In this document: positions 7,863 to 16,770 of the stretch, one piece after another
Position numbering within the stretch: position 1 is the first letter of the stretch
Layout of the letters: every line of letters starts with the position of its first letter
From: JACDAN01 sp035265935
GTDB taxonomy: Bacteria > Actinomycetota > Thermoleophilia > Gaiellales > Gaiellaceae
Reading direction: 5' to 3'
Assembly (NCBI GenBank): GCA_035265935.1
Contig: DATFOC010000046.1
Span: forward strand, 1 to 45,957
Length of the DNA stretch: 45,957 nucleotides
Notes under the pieces: generated by a model
Database searches by the model: none
The model's input: the letters and a program-made list of their open reading frames with translations, nothing else
Told to the model about the DNA's origin: nothing
Position numbers and translations under genes: made by a program

Positions 7863-8885
7863 CTAGGAAACCTCCGCGAGCGTTCCCGCGAGGAGCTTGG
7901 CGGCCTCCCGATCCTTCGTCTGCTCGTCGAGGTGGCAGGCCTGGAGGTGCGTCGGGTCGTTGCTGATCGGCCGCAGCTCCGGCTCCTTCTCCTTGCAGAC
8001 GCTCATGACGTACGGGCAGCGCGGGTGGAACCGGCAACCGCGCGGCGGGTTCAGCAGCGACGGCGGCTGGCCGGGGATCTGCGTCAGGCGCTCCATGTCA
8101 GCGTCGAGCCGAGGCAGCGACCCCAGCAGCCCCCACGTGTACGGCATGTGAGGCCGGTTGAAGAGGTTCTCGACCGGCGCATTTTCGACAACCCGCGCCG
8201 CGTACATGACGACGACATCGTCCGCCGTCTCCGCGACGACGCCGAGGTCGTGGGTGACGAGAATGATCGCGCTCCCAAACTCACGCTGGAGCCGGTTCAT
8301 CAGCTCGAGGATCTGTGCCTGGGTGGTGACGTCGAGCGCCGTGGTCGGCTCGTCGGCGATCAAAAGGTCCGGGTCGTTGATGAGCGCCATCGCGATCATC
8401 ACGCGTTGCCGCATCCCGCCGGAGAACTGGTGGGGGTAGTCGCCGATCCGCCGGTCCGCACGCGGGATCCCGACGGCCTTGAGGAGCTCGAGCGCACGTG
8501 TCTTCGCAGCCTTGGTCGTGACGTCGCGGTGGAGCTGAATCGCCTCGACGAGCTGGCGGCCGATCGTGTGGACCGGGTTCAGCGAGGTCATCGGGTCCTG
8601 GAAGATCATCGCGATGTCGTTGCCGCGGACGTCCCGGAGCTTGCTCGGCTTCATTGTCAGGAGGTCCTCGCCCTTGAAGAGCGCCTGGCCGCTCGTGATC
8701 GTGTTTCGGCGGTTGTTCAGCCCCATCATCGTCAGGCAGGTGACGCTCTTGCCGCAGCCCGACTCGCCCACGATCCCGAGCGTCTTGCCCTTCTCGACCG
8801 TGAAGTTGACGCCGTCCACGGCCTTGACGATGCCGTCGTCGGTGCGGAAGTAGGTCTTGAGATCGTTGACCTCGAGCAGGGCCAT
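7863..8885 (-). CDS. oppD: Oligopeptide/dipeptide ABC transporter ATPase OppD-like
   Basis: Partner ATPase (340 aa) of OppF. Walker A GESGCGKS is at residues 40-47, the signature is FSGGMRQRVMIAMAL, Walker B is LLIADEPTTALD and the switch His is in LVTHDLGVVAE. The C-terminal peptide-transporter domain has CRFHPRCPYVMSVC, four Cys-rich positions as in OppF. The ATG has a GGAG about 10 nt upstream. It sits between oppB and oppF on the same strand. Confidence 0.94.
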   Translation of the reverse strand: MALLEVNDLKTYFRTDDGIVKAVDGVNFTVEKGKTLGIVGESGCGKSVTCLTMMGLNNRRNTITSGQALFKGEDLLTMKPSKLRDVRGNDIAMIFQDPMTSLNPVHTIGRQLVEAIQLHRDVTTKAAKTRALELLKAVGIPRADRRIGDYPHQFSGGMRQRVMIAMALINDPDLLIADEPTTALDVTTQAQILELMNRLQREFGSAIILVTHDLGVVAETADDVVVMYAARVVENAPVENLFNRPHMPYTWGLLGSLPRLDADMERLTQIPGQPPSLLNPPRGCRFHPRCPYVMSVCKEKEPELRPISNDPTHLQACHLDEQTKDREAAKLLAGTLAEVS

Positions 8886-8918
8886 CTACCGAGTCTCCTG
8901 GGTCGCCTCGTGCATGGG

Positions 8919-9914
8919 CTACGAGAGCCTAATGCGCGGATCGATGACTGCGTACAGAAGGTCGACGAACAGGTTGAAGACGATCACGCAAATGGTCGCG
9001 AACACGACGATTCCCATCACCGCCGGGAGGTCGAATCCCTCGAGCGCCTGGAGCGCGCTGCGGCCGAGCCCAGGCAGGCCGAAAACCGCTTCGGTGAAGA
9101 TCGCCCCTCCCAGCGCCACGCCGATGTCCATGCCGAGCATGGTCACCACCGGCAACATCGCGTTCCGCAGGACGTGCGAGCGCATGACGAGCCACTCGGG
9201 CGCGCCCTTCGCACGGGCCGTGCGCACGTAGTCCTCGTTCATTGCTTCTAGGACGTTCGCGCGGATCATTCGGACGTAGAGCGCGGCGAAGAGGATCGCG
9301 AACGTGATCCACGGAAGGATGAGCGAGTGGGCCCACTCGATCGGTCCACCGCAGTCGGTCGACGGGTTGATCATGTCGCAGTAGCCCCCGAGCGGCGTCA
9401 ACCCCGCCCTGTACCCGACGAAGTAGATGAGGATCAGGCCGATCCAGACGGGATGCGCGGAGATCCCGATCAGGACGAACACCATCGCCGACCGGTCTAA
9501 CAGCGATCGCGGACGCAGGGCCGAGAGGATTCCGATTGGCACCGCGATCAGCATCCAGAGAATCGCGCCGCCGAAAACGAGTGAGGCCGTGACTGGCGCG
9601 GCGTCCTTGATGATCTCGGTGACCGGCTGGCGCGTCGCGTAGGAGCGGCCGAGCGAGGGCGCCTTGAGGTGGAACCCGTCGTCGAAGCTGACGGGCATCA
9701 TGCCGCCGAGGAAGCGTCCGTACTGGACGACCACCGGGTCGTCGAGGCCCATCTGCTTTCGAACGCGCTCGACCTGGTCGGGTGGCGCCTGCGGCCCCGC
9801 GATCAGGCGAGCGGGCTCAGCTGGGACGAGGAAAAAGATGATGTACGAGACGATGGTGACGGAGAGGAAGAGAACGCCCGCCCACAAGAGTCGTCGGATC
9901 AGATACCTGTACAT
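8919..9914 (-). CDS. oppB: Peptide ABC transporter permease OppB-like
   Basis: Inner-membrane permease (331 aa) with six expected helices. The N-terminus MYRYLIRRLLWAGVLFLSV is typical of OppB/DppB. The cytoplasmic EAA loop that contacts the ATPases reads MNEDYVRTARAKGAPEW. The extracellular region holds two cysteines (GGYCDMINPSTDCGG), probably disulphide bonded. GGAG lies 8 nt before the ATG. It follows oppA, but a strong intrinsic terminator stands between them, so oppBDF is likely expressed below oppA. Confidence 0.94.
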   Translation of the reverse strand: MYRYLIRRLLWAGVLFLSVTIVSYIIFFLVPAEPARLIAGPQAPPDQVERVRKQMGLDDPVVVQYGRFLGGMMPVSFDDGFHLKAPSLGRSYATRQPVTEIIKDAAPVTASLVFGGAILWMLIAVPIGILSALRPRSLLDRSAMVFVLIGISAHPVWIGLILIYFVGYRAGLTPLGGYCDMINPSTDCGGPIEWAHSLILPWITFAILFAALYVRMIRANVLEAMNEDYVRTARAKGAPEWLVMRSHVLRNAMLPVVTMLGMDIGVALGGAIFTEAVFGLPGLGRSALQALEGFDLPAVMGIVVFATICVIVFNLFVDLLYAVIDPRIRLS

Positions 9915-9980
9915 TCGCGCCGCTCCTGGGTCTGGTGAGGAGGGGTCACAAGCTTACCGCTGGTGCTTCGTGTGCGCCTA

Positions 9981-10022
9981 ATGGAAGAAATTAAAGGGCG
10001 CCGGCCGAAGCCGGCGCCCTTT
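9981..10022 (-). terminator. Intrinsic terminator after oppA (UUCG-capped)
   Basis: A perfect 13 bp inverted repeat (9993-10005 with 10010-10022) closes on a cUUCGg tetraloop when read on the minus strand. It lies 15 nt after the oppA stop and is followed by TTTAATTTCTT. This is an excellent Rho-independent terminator. Because oppB, oppD and oppF follow on the same strand, it probably acts as a partial terminator that keeps binding protein in excess of the membrane complex. Confidence 0.9.
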
Positions 10023-10037
10023 CCGTTCAGACGCGAT

Positions 10038-11723
10038 CTACCTGTTGAGGCAGAGAGCGCCGTAGTCCCACGTGAACACCGGGTGGTAGTGGTAGCACCC
10101 GACGCGCGAGGAGACGTAGTGACGATCGTTCGGGCTCGAGTACGTCGCGAGCGGCGCACCGTTGCGAACGAGGTCGTGATCGAGGTTCGAGAACGCGCGA
10201 TACCTCTCGACGCCAACCAGCCTCTTCGCCCGCGTGATCTTCTGGTTGAAGGCAGCCGAGTTGAAGTACGAGAAGTTGACGTTGTTGGCAGGCCGGATCG
10301 TCGTTCCGTCGACCAGGAAGATGAAGTCGTACGGATCGAAGTAGTCCATGTGCCAACCCTCGAGGGTCAGGTCGAACGGCTCACCACGCCGTCCCGTGAG
10401 CTCGAACTGCGTAGCCCGCGGGAACAGCTTGATGTCCATGTTCAAGCCGATGTTCCGCAGGTTCGCCTGGACGATCTGACACGTCGCCGGAGCCGGAGCC
10501 CGGTTCGAGCAGTAGAACACGCCGTCCCCGCCCCGCTGCTGGCCACTCGAGAGCGATCTCGCCTGGCTCAGGTTGGGCCGCCGCGGGTAGATGGCGACGT
10601 TCCGGAAGCCGCGCATGCTCGGCGGCATGTACTGATCGTTCGTGACGCCTGCGTAGGCACCACGCTGCGTGAGCATCGACTGACGGTCGATGGCGAAGTT
10701 CACGGCCTTCTTGAGCCGAACGTTGCCGGCCGTGGAATGCCGACCGCCGCTCGGGGCCCCGAAGAGCCGCCGCTCGTGGTTCATCGCCAGGTACAGGATC
10801 GTCGGCGCGGGGTTCGCGAAGTAGCGACCCGGGGACGCCTTCTTGACGCCGTACCGTCGACCGAGGTCCGCGTGCGCTGCCGGCGGGATGTCACCCGTGT
10901 CGGTGGCGCCGCGGTCGATGTTCAGCTTGATCGTCTCGAGCGGGAGCCCGATGTCGATCTCGAAGCCGTTCACGTTGTGCGGTGCAGGACCGCGGTAGAA
11001 GCGGTTCCGAGCCAGCACGATGCGCCGGTTCTTCGTCCACTCCTTGATGAAGTACGGGCCCGACCCGACAACCGGCGCCGAGACGCCGTCCGGGTTGACC
11101 GGCAGGTTCGCCGGGATGCCGCAGAAGAACGGCATCGCGAGGCGAGACAGCAGGTCAGGAGCCCGCTTGGTCATCCGAATCCGAAGCGTGTACGCATTCG
11201 GAGTCGTGACGCCCGAGGCCCGCGACGCACGACCGTCGATGACGGCCGAGGCGCCCGCGATGTCCTCGATGAACGGCTGAGCCGGAGAGGCCATCCGCTT
11301 CTGCAGCGAGCGGTTGATCGCCCACGCGAAGTTGCGCGCGGTGAGCGGCTGCCCGTTGCTGAGACGGTACGACCTCTTCAGCTTGAAGGTGTAGATCAGA
11401 CCGTTACGCGAGATGGTCGGGAACCCCTGAGCAACCTCGGGCACGAGCCGGGACCCACGAGGGGCCGGAGCGTGCGGGTAGTTCAGGAGCATCGAGCACG
11501 TCGAGTACGCGATCGTCCACGACGGCACGTAGTACCAGAGCTGCGGATCGACATAGTCGATGTCGACGCTCAGGCTGTGCTTGAACGTGCCGCCGACTCT
11601 TGCGTCTCCGGTCTGGTTGCCCTGGGGAGCAGCGCTGGTGGTGGGGCCCGCAACAGCGGACGCCGCCAGCAGCCCGGCACCAACCAGGAGCATCGCGACC
11701 GAAAGCATGAGTCGTCTGTGCAT
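10038..11723 (-). CDS. oppA: Peptide-binding protein OppA-like (SBP family 5)
   Basis: Extracytoplasmic solute-binding protein (561 aa from the ATG at 11723, which has AAGGAG 4 nt upstream). The signal peptide is MHRRLMLSVAMLLVGAGLLAA, with a likely cut after AVAG. There is no lipobox cysteine, unusual for a monoderm binding protein. The family 5 fold is supported by GGTFKHSLSVDIDYVDPQ, LVPEVAQGFPTI, the NGLIYTFKLKRSYRLSNGQPL block split by Thr/Ala, and AVNFAIDRQSML. The ligand is probably a peptide but is not shown by sequence. oppC lies upstream of it rather than downstream, an unusual order. Confidence 0.92.
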   Translation of the reverse strand: MHRRLMLSVAMLLVGAGLLAASAVAGPTTSAAPQGNQTGDARVGGTFKHSLSVDIDYVDPQLWYYVPSWTIAYSTCSMLLNYPHAPAPRGSRLVPEVAQGFPTISRNGLIYTFKLKRSYRLSNGQPLTARNFAWAINRSLQKRMASPAQPFIEDIAGASAVIDGRASRASGVTTPNAYTLRIRMTKRAPDLLSRLAMPFFCGIPANLPVNPDGVSAPVVGSGPYFIKEWTKNRRIVLARNRFYRGPAPHNVNGFEIDIGLPLETIKLNIDRGATDTGDIPPAAHADLGRRYGVKKASPGRYFANPAPTILYLAMNHERRLFGAPSGGRHSTAGNVRLKKAVNFAIDRQSMLTQRGAYAGVTNDQYMPPSMRGFRNVAIYPRRPNLSQARSLSSGQQRGGDGVFYCSNRAPAPATCQIVQANLRNIGLNMDIKLFPRATQFELTGRRGEPFDLTLEGWHMDYFDPYDFIFLVDGTTIRPANNVNFSYFNSAAFNQKITRAKRLVGVERYRAFSNLDHDLVRNGAPLATYSSPNDRHYVSSRVGCYHYHPVFTWDYGALCLNR

Positions 11724-11853
11724 GAGACTCCTTTCCGCGTTTCGAGCCGACACAGGCGGTTGCGTCGACTCAGGACACATGCGTGTCCCGTCTCATCAGA
11801 CGAGGGCGATGAGAGTTAGTTAGCGGGTGATTAAGAGAACTTCTTGGCCCGAA

Positions 11854-12930
11854 TCAGTGGGCCGATCCCCGCGGATCGAACGCATCCCGCAGCCCGTCGC
11901 CGAGCAGGTTGAAGGAGAGGGTCGTGATCAGCACGGCAGCCCCCGGCCAGACCATCAACCACGGCTGCTGCAGGTAGAAGTCGGGTGCCGTCGAGAGCAG
12001 CGAGCCCCAGCTCGCCGTGGGCAGCTCGATGCCCACGCCGAGGAACGAGAGACCGGCTTCGAAGAGCACGAACTGGGCGACGATCAGCGTCGAGTACACG
12101 ATGATCGGCGCGACCAGGTGGGGCAGCAGATGCGACCGGATGATGCGCCAGTCGCTCGAGCCGACCATCTGCGCCGCCTCGATGAACTCCTTCTCGCGGA
12201 GGGACAGCACCTGCGCGCGGATGATCCGGGCCGGATAGAACCAGCCGAAGACGCCGCCCACGAGGACGAGCATCAGCACGCCGGGGGACAAGGCGCCCCC
12301 GAGGGTGATGTCCTGCATGCGGTCGCCGACCGTCGCGGCGAGCGCGATGACGAACAGGAGCAACGGGAACGCCATGACGATCTCCGTCAAGCGGGAGATC
12401 AGTGAGTCGATCCAGCCCCTGAAGTAGCCGGCGGTGGCGCCGAGGAGTACCCCGATGAACATTGAGAGCAGCGTCGCCCCGATCGCGACCTCCAGCGAGA
12501 CCCGCGCGCCGTACATGAGGCGCAGCAACTCGTCGCGGCCGAGCGTGTCCGCGGTCCCGAGTGGGAAGTAGACGGCCTCCTCGCGGCCGGTCTCCGGGTT
12601 GAAGTTCGTGGCGTGCGTGTTCGGGCCGACCGGCACGAGGTTCATGTCGACGCCGACGCCGGGAGTCGGGAAGATGTCGTTCGGCCCGTGCTCGAGCCAC
12701 TTCTCGGCAAGCGGCGCGCCGGGGAAGGCGGCCAGGATCAGCAGGATGATGACGAAGCCGCTCGCGATCGCGACCTTGTCCTTCTTGAAGCGGATCCAGA
12801 CCTGCTCCCAGTAGCCCCGAGCGCGAACCGCCGTGATCTCGCCGAGCTCGCCTCCGCTCTCGAGCGCGACCTCGGCCGCCAGGCCGGCGCCTGCCGAGAG
12901 AACTTCGCGCCCTTTTTCCTTTTGCGCCAT
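11854..12930 (-). CDS. oppC: Peptide ABC transporter permease OppC-like
   Basis: Second permease (358 aa). The N-terminal 45 residues are cytoplasmic and polar. The first helix is VAIASGFVIILLILAAFPG, a long outer loop carries TDTLGRDELLRLMYGARVSL-like OppC sequence, and the EAA motif reads EFIEAAQMVGSSDW. The C-terminal NLLGDGLRDAFDPR is characteristic of the family. It is the first opp gene, 66 bp after atpG. It has no Shine-Dalgarno but has a TATGCT box ending 11 nt before its ATG, so it appears to start a leaderless message of its own inside the ATP synthase locus. Confidence 0.94.
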   Translation of the reverse strand: MAQKEKGREVLSAGAGLAAEVALESGGELGEITAVRARGYWEQVWIRFKKDKVAIASGFVIILLILAAFPGAPLAEKWLEHGPNDIFPTPGVGVDMNLVPVGPNTHATNFNPETGREEAVYFPLGTADTLGRDELLRLMYGARVSLEVAIGATLLSMFIGVLLGATAGYFRGWIDSLISRLTEIVMAFPLLLFVIALAATVGDRMQDITLGGALSPGVLMLVLVGGVFGWFYPARIIRAQVLSLREKEFIEAAQMVGSSDWRIIRSHLLPHLVAPIIVYSTLIVAQFVLFEAGLSFLGVGIELPTASWGSLLSTAPDFYLQQPWLMVWPGAAVLITTLSFNLLGDGLRDAFDPRGSAH

Positions 12931-12941
12931 CGGAGGTCTAG

Positions 12942-12947
12942 AGCATA
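12942..12947 (-). promoter_or_regulatory. Putative -10 box of oppC (TATGCT, 11 nt before ATG)
   Basis: TATGCT on the minus strand ends 11 nt before the oppC start codon, and no Shine-Dalgarno intervenes. That spacing would give a leader of only a few bases. It suggests that the opp genes have their own promoter although they sit between atpG and atpD. Confidence 0.45.
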
Positions 12948-12996
12948 AACGCGCGGTGCGCTTGCCCTCGATTAGACGTTCTGATCGGCTCGGGGG

Positions 12997-13881
12997 TTAG
13001 GAACCCGTGAGGGCGTCCGCGCCGGCGACGACTTCCAGGATCTCCTGGGTGATCTCGGCCTGGCGGGCGCGGTTCATGGCCAGGGTCAGGCTCTCGATCA
13101 GCTCGGCCGCGTTCTTCGAGGCGTTGCGCATCGCTGTCATCCGCGCTCCTTGCTCCGACGCCGCCGATTCGAGAAGCGCCCGGTACAGCTCGGTCTCGAC
13201 GTACACGGGAAGGAGCCGCTCGAGGATCAGCTCGGGCTCCGGCTCGTAGATGAAGTCGCCGACGAGCCCCGGGGCCTCGTTTCCCGACTCGAGCACGCTC
13301 TCCGGGATCGGGAGGATCTCCTGCTCGACGACCCGCTGGACGAGCGGCGACTCGAAGTGGTTGTAGACCACGATCACCTGGTCGACCTCTTCCTCGGCGT
13401 AGAGCTCGGTGATGTGGTGCGCGATCGCCTGGCTATCCGAGTACGCGGGACGGTCGCTGAACCCGATCCAGGACTGCCCCAGCTCGTAGCGGCGGAACCT
13501 CAGCGTCGAGGCGCCCTTGCGGCCGGACACGAGCCAGCGGACGTCGACGCCTTCGTCACGCAGCCGCCGCTCGACGGCGAAAACGTGCCGCAGGACCTGC
13601 GCGTTGAACGCGCCGGCCAGGCCCCGGTCGCCGGTGAGCGCGAGAATCGCGGCCGTCCGAATCTCCCTCCGCTGGAGCAGCGGCAGGCCGCGGACCGACG
13701 TGCTGGCCCGTGCGGTGCCGACCATCAGCTCCAGCATCCGGTCCGCGTACGGCCGCATCGCCTCGATCCGGGCCTGGGCCCGCCGCAGGCGGGCGCCGGC
13801 GACGAGCTCCATCGCCTTTGTGATCTTGCGCGTGTTCCGGACCGATCGGATCCGGCGCTTGATGTCCTGGACTTCCGCCAT
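12997..13881 (-). CDS. atpG: F1 ATP synthase gamma subunit
   Basis: Rotor shaft subunit (294 aa). The N-terminal helix with DIKRRIRSVRNTRKITKAMELV and the C-terminal helix with TAMRNASKNAAELIESLTLAMNRARQA (each interrupted here at the family boundary) form the coiled coil that turns inside alpha3beta3. The central Rossmann-like domain includes LALTGDRGLAGAFN. The length and ends are normal. The ATG is 3 nt after the atpA stop. It is the last gene before the locus is interrupted by oppC. Confidence 0.96.
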   Translation of the reverse strand: MAEVQDIKRRIRSVRNTRKITKAMELVAGARLRRAQARIEAMRPYADRMLELMVGTARASTSVRGLPLLQRREIRTAAILALTGDRGLAGAFNAQVLRHVFAVERRLRDEGVDVRWLVSGRKGASTLRFRRYELGQSWIGFSDRPAYSDSQAIAHHITELYAEEEVDQVIVVYNHFESPLVQRVVEQEILPIPESVLESGNEAPGLVGDFIYEPEPELILERLLPVYVETELYRALLESAASEQGARMTAMRNASKNAAELIESLTLAMNRARQAEITQEILEVVAGADALTGS

Positions 13882-13884
13882 GAC

Positions 13885-15408
13885 CTAGATGGCCGAGGTC
13901 TCCTGCACGGAGAAGCTGCCCTGGAACTTCTCGACTTCGGCCTTGAGCTTCTCCTCGAGGTCGCCGCCGAGGTCGCCGCTCTCCCCGATGGTCTTGTAGA
14001 TCTCGCCCTCGGTCCGTAGGTATTCCCGCAGCTCCTCCTGGAACCGCGGCACCTGGTCGACCGGCACCTCGTCGAGGTAGCCGTTGACGGCAACCCAGAT
14101 CGCGACGACCTGCTCCTCCATCGGCCACGGCTTGTACTGCGGCTGGTTCAGCGTCGCGACCATGCGCTCGCCGCGGGCGAGCGTGCGCTGCGTCTGCGGG
14201 TCGAGCTCCGACCCGAACTGCGCGAACGCCTCCAGCTCGCGGTACTGGGCGAGGTCGAGACGCAGGCGGCCTGCGACCTTCTTCATCGCCTTCGTCTGCG
14301 CATTCCCACCGACCCGCGAGACGGAGACGCCGACGTTGATCGCCGGCCGGACGCCGGAGAAGAAGAGGTCGGTCTCGAGGAAGATCTGCCCGTCGGTGAT
14401 GGAGATGACGTTCGTCGGGATGTACGCAGAGATGTCGCCTGCCTGGGTCTCGATGACCGGCAAGGCGGTGAGCGAGCCGCCGCCGAGCTCGTCCGAGAGC
14501 TTCACGGCCCGCTCGAGTAGCCGCGAATGGAGGTAGAAGACGTCTCCCGGATAGGCCTCGCGGCCCGGCGGGCGGCGAAGGAGCAGCGACATCTGGCGGT
14601 AGGCGTCGGCGTGCTTGGACAGGTCGTCGTACATGCAGACCGCATGGCGGCCGTCGAAGAGGAAGTGCTCGCCCATGGCGGCGCCGGCGAACGGCGCCAT
14701 CCACTTGATCGGCGCTGCTTCCGCGGCGGCGGCGCTGACGATGATTGTGTAGTCCATCGCGCCCTCGTCCCGCAGCCGCTCGTACACCTGTGCGACGGTC
14801 GACGCCTTCTGGCCGATGGCGACGTAGATGCAGATCATGTCCTGGCCGCGCTGGTTGAGGATCGTGTCGACGAGAATCGCGGTCTTGCCGGTGGAGCGGT
14901 CGCCGATGATCAGCTCGCGCTGGCCACGCCCGATCGGAACCATCGAGTCGATCGACTTCAGGCCCGTCTGGAGCGGCTCGTGCACCGGCTGCCGGTCGAC
15001 GACGCCGGGGGCCTTGAACTCGAGCGGCCTGCGCTCGCTCGTCTCGATCGGCGCGCCGCCGTCGAGCGGATTGCCGAGCGGATCGACGATCCGGCCGATT
15101 AGCGCGTCGCCGACCGGGACGCTTGCGACCTGGCCCGAACGACGCACGGGCTCGCCTTCCTTGACGAGCTCCCAGTCGCCGAAGAGCGCGGCGCCGACGT
15201 TGTCCTCCTCGAGGTTGAGCGCTATGCCGGTGACGCCGTGTTCCAGCTCCAGCAGCTCGAGGGAGACGGCGTTCTCGAGCCCGTGGATACGGGCGATACC
15301 GTCGCCGACCTGGAGCACACCGCCCACCTCGGCGAGGTCCGTCTCGACGTCGTACTGCTCGATCCGCTCCTTGAGGATCGAGGTGATCTCTTCTGGACGT
15401 AGGCGCAC
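13885..15408 (-). CDS. atpA: F1 ATP synthase alpha subunit
   Basis: Non-catalytic nucleotide-binding subunit (507 aa). The P-loop GDRSTGKT is near residues 169-176. The N-terminal RPEEITSILKERIEQY contacts the peripheral stalk. IPTNVISITDGQIFLETDLF and GVSVSRVGGNAQTKAMK are typical alpha blocks, the latter with the conserved arginine. The start is GTG, 5 nt after the atpH stop. The reading frame is complete and unremarkable. Confidence 0.97.
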   Translation of the reverse strand: MRLRPEEITSILKERIEQYDVETDLAEVGGVLQVGDGIARIHGLENAVSLELLELEHGVTGIALNLEEDNVGAALFGDWELVKEGEPVRRSGQVASVPVGDALIGRIVDPLGNPLDGGAPIETSERRPLEFKAPGVVDRQPVHEPLQTGLKSIDSMVPIGRGQRELIIGDRSTGKTAILVDTILNQRGQDMICIYVAIGQKASTVAQVYERLRDEGAMDYTIIVSAAAAEAAPIKWMAPFAGAAMGEHFLFDGRHAVCMYDDLSKHADAYRQMSLLLRRPPGREAYPGDVFYLHSRLLERAVKLSDELGGGSLTALPVIETQAGDISAYIPTNVISITDGQIFLETDLFFSGVRPAINVGVSVSRVGGNAQTKAMKKVAGRLRLDLAQYRELEAFAQFGSELDPQTQRTLARGERMVATLNQPQYKPWPMEEQVVAIWVAVNGYLDEVPVDQVPRFQEELREYLRTEGEIYKTIGESGDLGGDLEEKLKAEVEKFQGSFSVQETSAI

Positions 15409-15413
15409 TGCGG

Positions 15414-15953
15414 TTAGCTCCTTCCGGTTCCGGTCAGCTGACGGCGGAGGGTGTCGAGGCGGGACCGGACGCTCGCATCCACGCGATGCGATCCGGCCTG
15501 CAGCACGAATCCTCCGATCAGGTTGGGGTCGACCCTGCGGGTCGCGCGAAGCTTGCGGTCGGAGACGCCCTCGATCCGCCCGAGGATCTGGCGCGCCGCG
15601 TCGTCGGAGAGCTCGACGGCGGTCGTGAGCTCGACGTCGAGGATCCCCTCCTCGCGCGCGACGAGCGTCTCGAACTCCTGGACGATCACGGGGAGCTCGT
15701 GCGTCCGTCCCTTCTCTGCGGTGAGGAGCAGGAAGTTCCGGACGAGCTCGTCGACGTCGGCGAGGATCGAGCGCAGCGCCGCGACCCGGTCGTGCGTGTC
15801 GATCTCCGGGTTCTCGAGCAGCGCGCGCAGCTCGGGCACCTGCTCCATGGCCGAGAGGAACTCCTCGAGCTCCTGTCGGACCGCGTCGAGGTTGCCCTTC
15901 TCCTTCGCGGCCTCGAAGAGCGCGTTGGCATAGATGCGCTGCGCGACCGCCAC
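15414..15953 (-). CDS. atpH: F1 ATP synthase delta subunit
   Basis: Peripheral-stalk delta subunit (179 aa), of the separate type rather than the b-delta fusion found in mycobacteria. The N-terminal helical domain begins AQRIYANALFEAAKEKG. The C-terminal part contains VDPNLIGGFVLQAGSHRVDASV, the usual OSCP end. The GTG start overlaps the atpF stop in TAGTG, so translation is coupled. The separate atpF and atpH argue against a close mycobacterial relative. Confidence 0.95.
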   Translation of the reverse strand: MAVAQRIYANALFEAAKEKGNLDAVRQELEEFLSAMEQVPELRALLENPEIDTHDRVAALRSILADVDELVRNFLLLTAEKGRTHELPVIVQEFETLVAREEGILDVELTTAVELSDDAARQILGRIEGVSDRKLRATRRVDPNLIGGFVLQAGSHRVDASVRSRLDTLRRQLTGTGRS

Positions 15954-16486
15954 TAGTTGCGGGACCCCTCCTCGAGGACCGAGAAGTCGAGGTCGCCGAT
16001 CGCCTCGTCGATCAACCGGCGGTGATCCTCGTCCGTGAGGACTTTGCCGGTGACTTTGCTCGTGGCGATCACGGTCAGCTCCGCGACCTCGCCGCGGATC
16101 TGCTCCAGCGCGCGGCGCGTCTCGGCCTCGATCTGCTTCGTCGTGTCGTCGAGCCTGCGCTGGCGCTCCGCCTCGAGCTCCTCCTTCATCCGTTCGCGCT
16201 GCGAGTCCGCGACGCGCCTCGCCTCGGCGAGGATTCCCTCAGCGTCGCCGCGGGCCTGCTGGATCATCGCGCGGTGCTCCTCGAGCAGGGCGCGGGCCTC
16301 TGCGCGGGCCTTGTCCGCTTCCTCGATGGCCTGCCGGATCCGGTCCCGGCGGGCGTCGATCGCCTTCTGGACCGGCCCGAAGATGTACTTCCGCAGCACG
16401 AAGAACGTGATGCCGAAGCACACGAGCGTCCAGATCATGAGGCCGGGCACGACCTCGATTAGGGGATTGGCGGCGACGACAGCCAT
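15953..16486 (-). CDS. atpF: Fo ATP synthase b subunit
   Basis: Membrane-anchored peripheral stalk (177 aa). One N-terminal membrane helix (PGLMIWTLVCFGITFFVL) is followed by a long charged heptad-rich helix (residues 40-150) that dimerises and reaches up to delta. The start is set at the ATG at 16486, 2 nt after the atpE stop. An upstream extension in the same frame is Arg-rich and overlaps atpE, so it is rejected. The length is typical. Confidence 0.95.
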   Translation of the reverse strand: MAVVAANPLIEVVPGLMIWTLVCFGITFFVLRKYIFGPVQKAIDARRDRIRQAIEEADKARAEARALLEEHRAMIQQARGDAEGILAEARRVADSQRERMKEELEAERQRRLDDTTKQIEAETRRALEQIRGEVAELTVIATSKVTGKVLTDEDHRRLIDEAIGDLDFSVLEEGSRN

Positions 16487-16488
16487 CG

Positions 16489-16755
16489 TTAGACCAGGAC
16501 GAACGCGAGCAGTCCGCCGATGAGGCCGTAGAAGACGACTGCTTCGGTGAGGGCGAAGCCGAGCCACTGGATGCCCGTCAGCTCTCCTCGTAGCTCCGGC
16601 TGCCGCGCGACGGCCTGGATCATCGAGCCGAAGATGTTCCCGATGCCGATGCCGGCGCCGAGCGAGCCGAGGCCGATCCCGAGAGCGAGCGCGACCGCCT
16701 TGCCGGCGTCGACGCCGTCCTCGGCGGCCGCAAAGACGATTGCAGCGAGGTTCAT
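16489..16755 (-). CDS. atpE: Fo ATP synthase c subunit
   Basis: Hairpin proteolipid of the rotor ring (88 aa). The first helix has the glycine motif GIGLGSLGAGIGIG, the polar loop is RQPE, and the second helix carries the ion-binding Glu71 in ALTEAVVFYG. Ala follows the Glu, which fits proton rather than sodium coupling. The ATG at 16755 has AGGAG 6 nt upstream. The Shine-Dalgarno lies just outside structured element A, which fills the whole atpB-atpE gap and could influence the extra expression the c subunit needs. Confidence 0.96.
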   Translation of the reverse strand: MNLAAIVFAAAEDGVDAGKAVALALGIGLGSLGAGIGIGNIFGSMIQAVARQPELRGELTGIQWLGFALTEAVVFYGLIGGLLAFVLV

Positions 16756-16770
16756 GTGGTGCTCCTTCCT

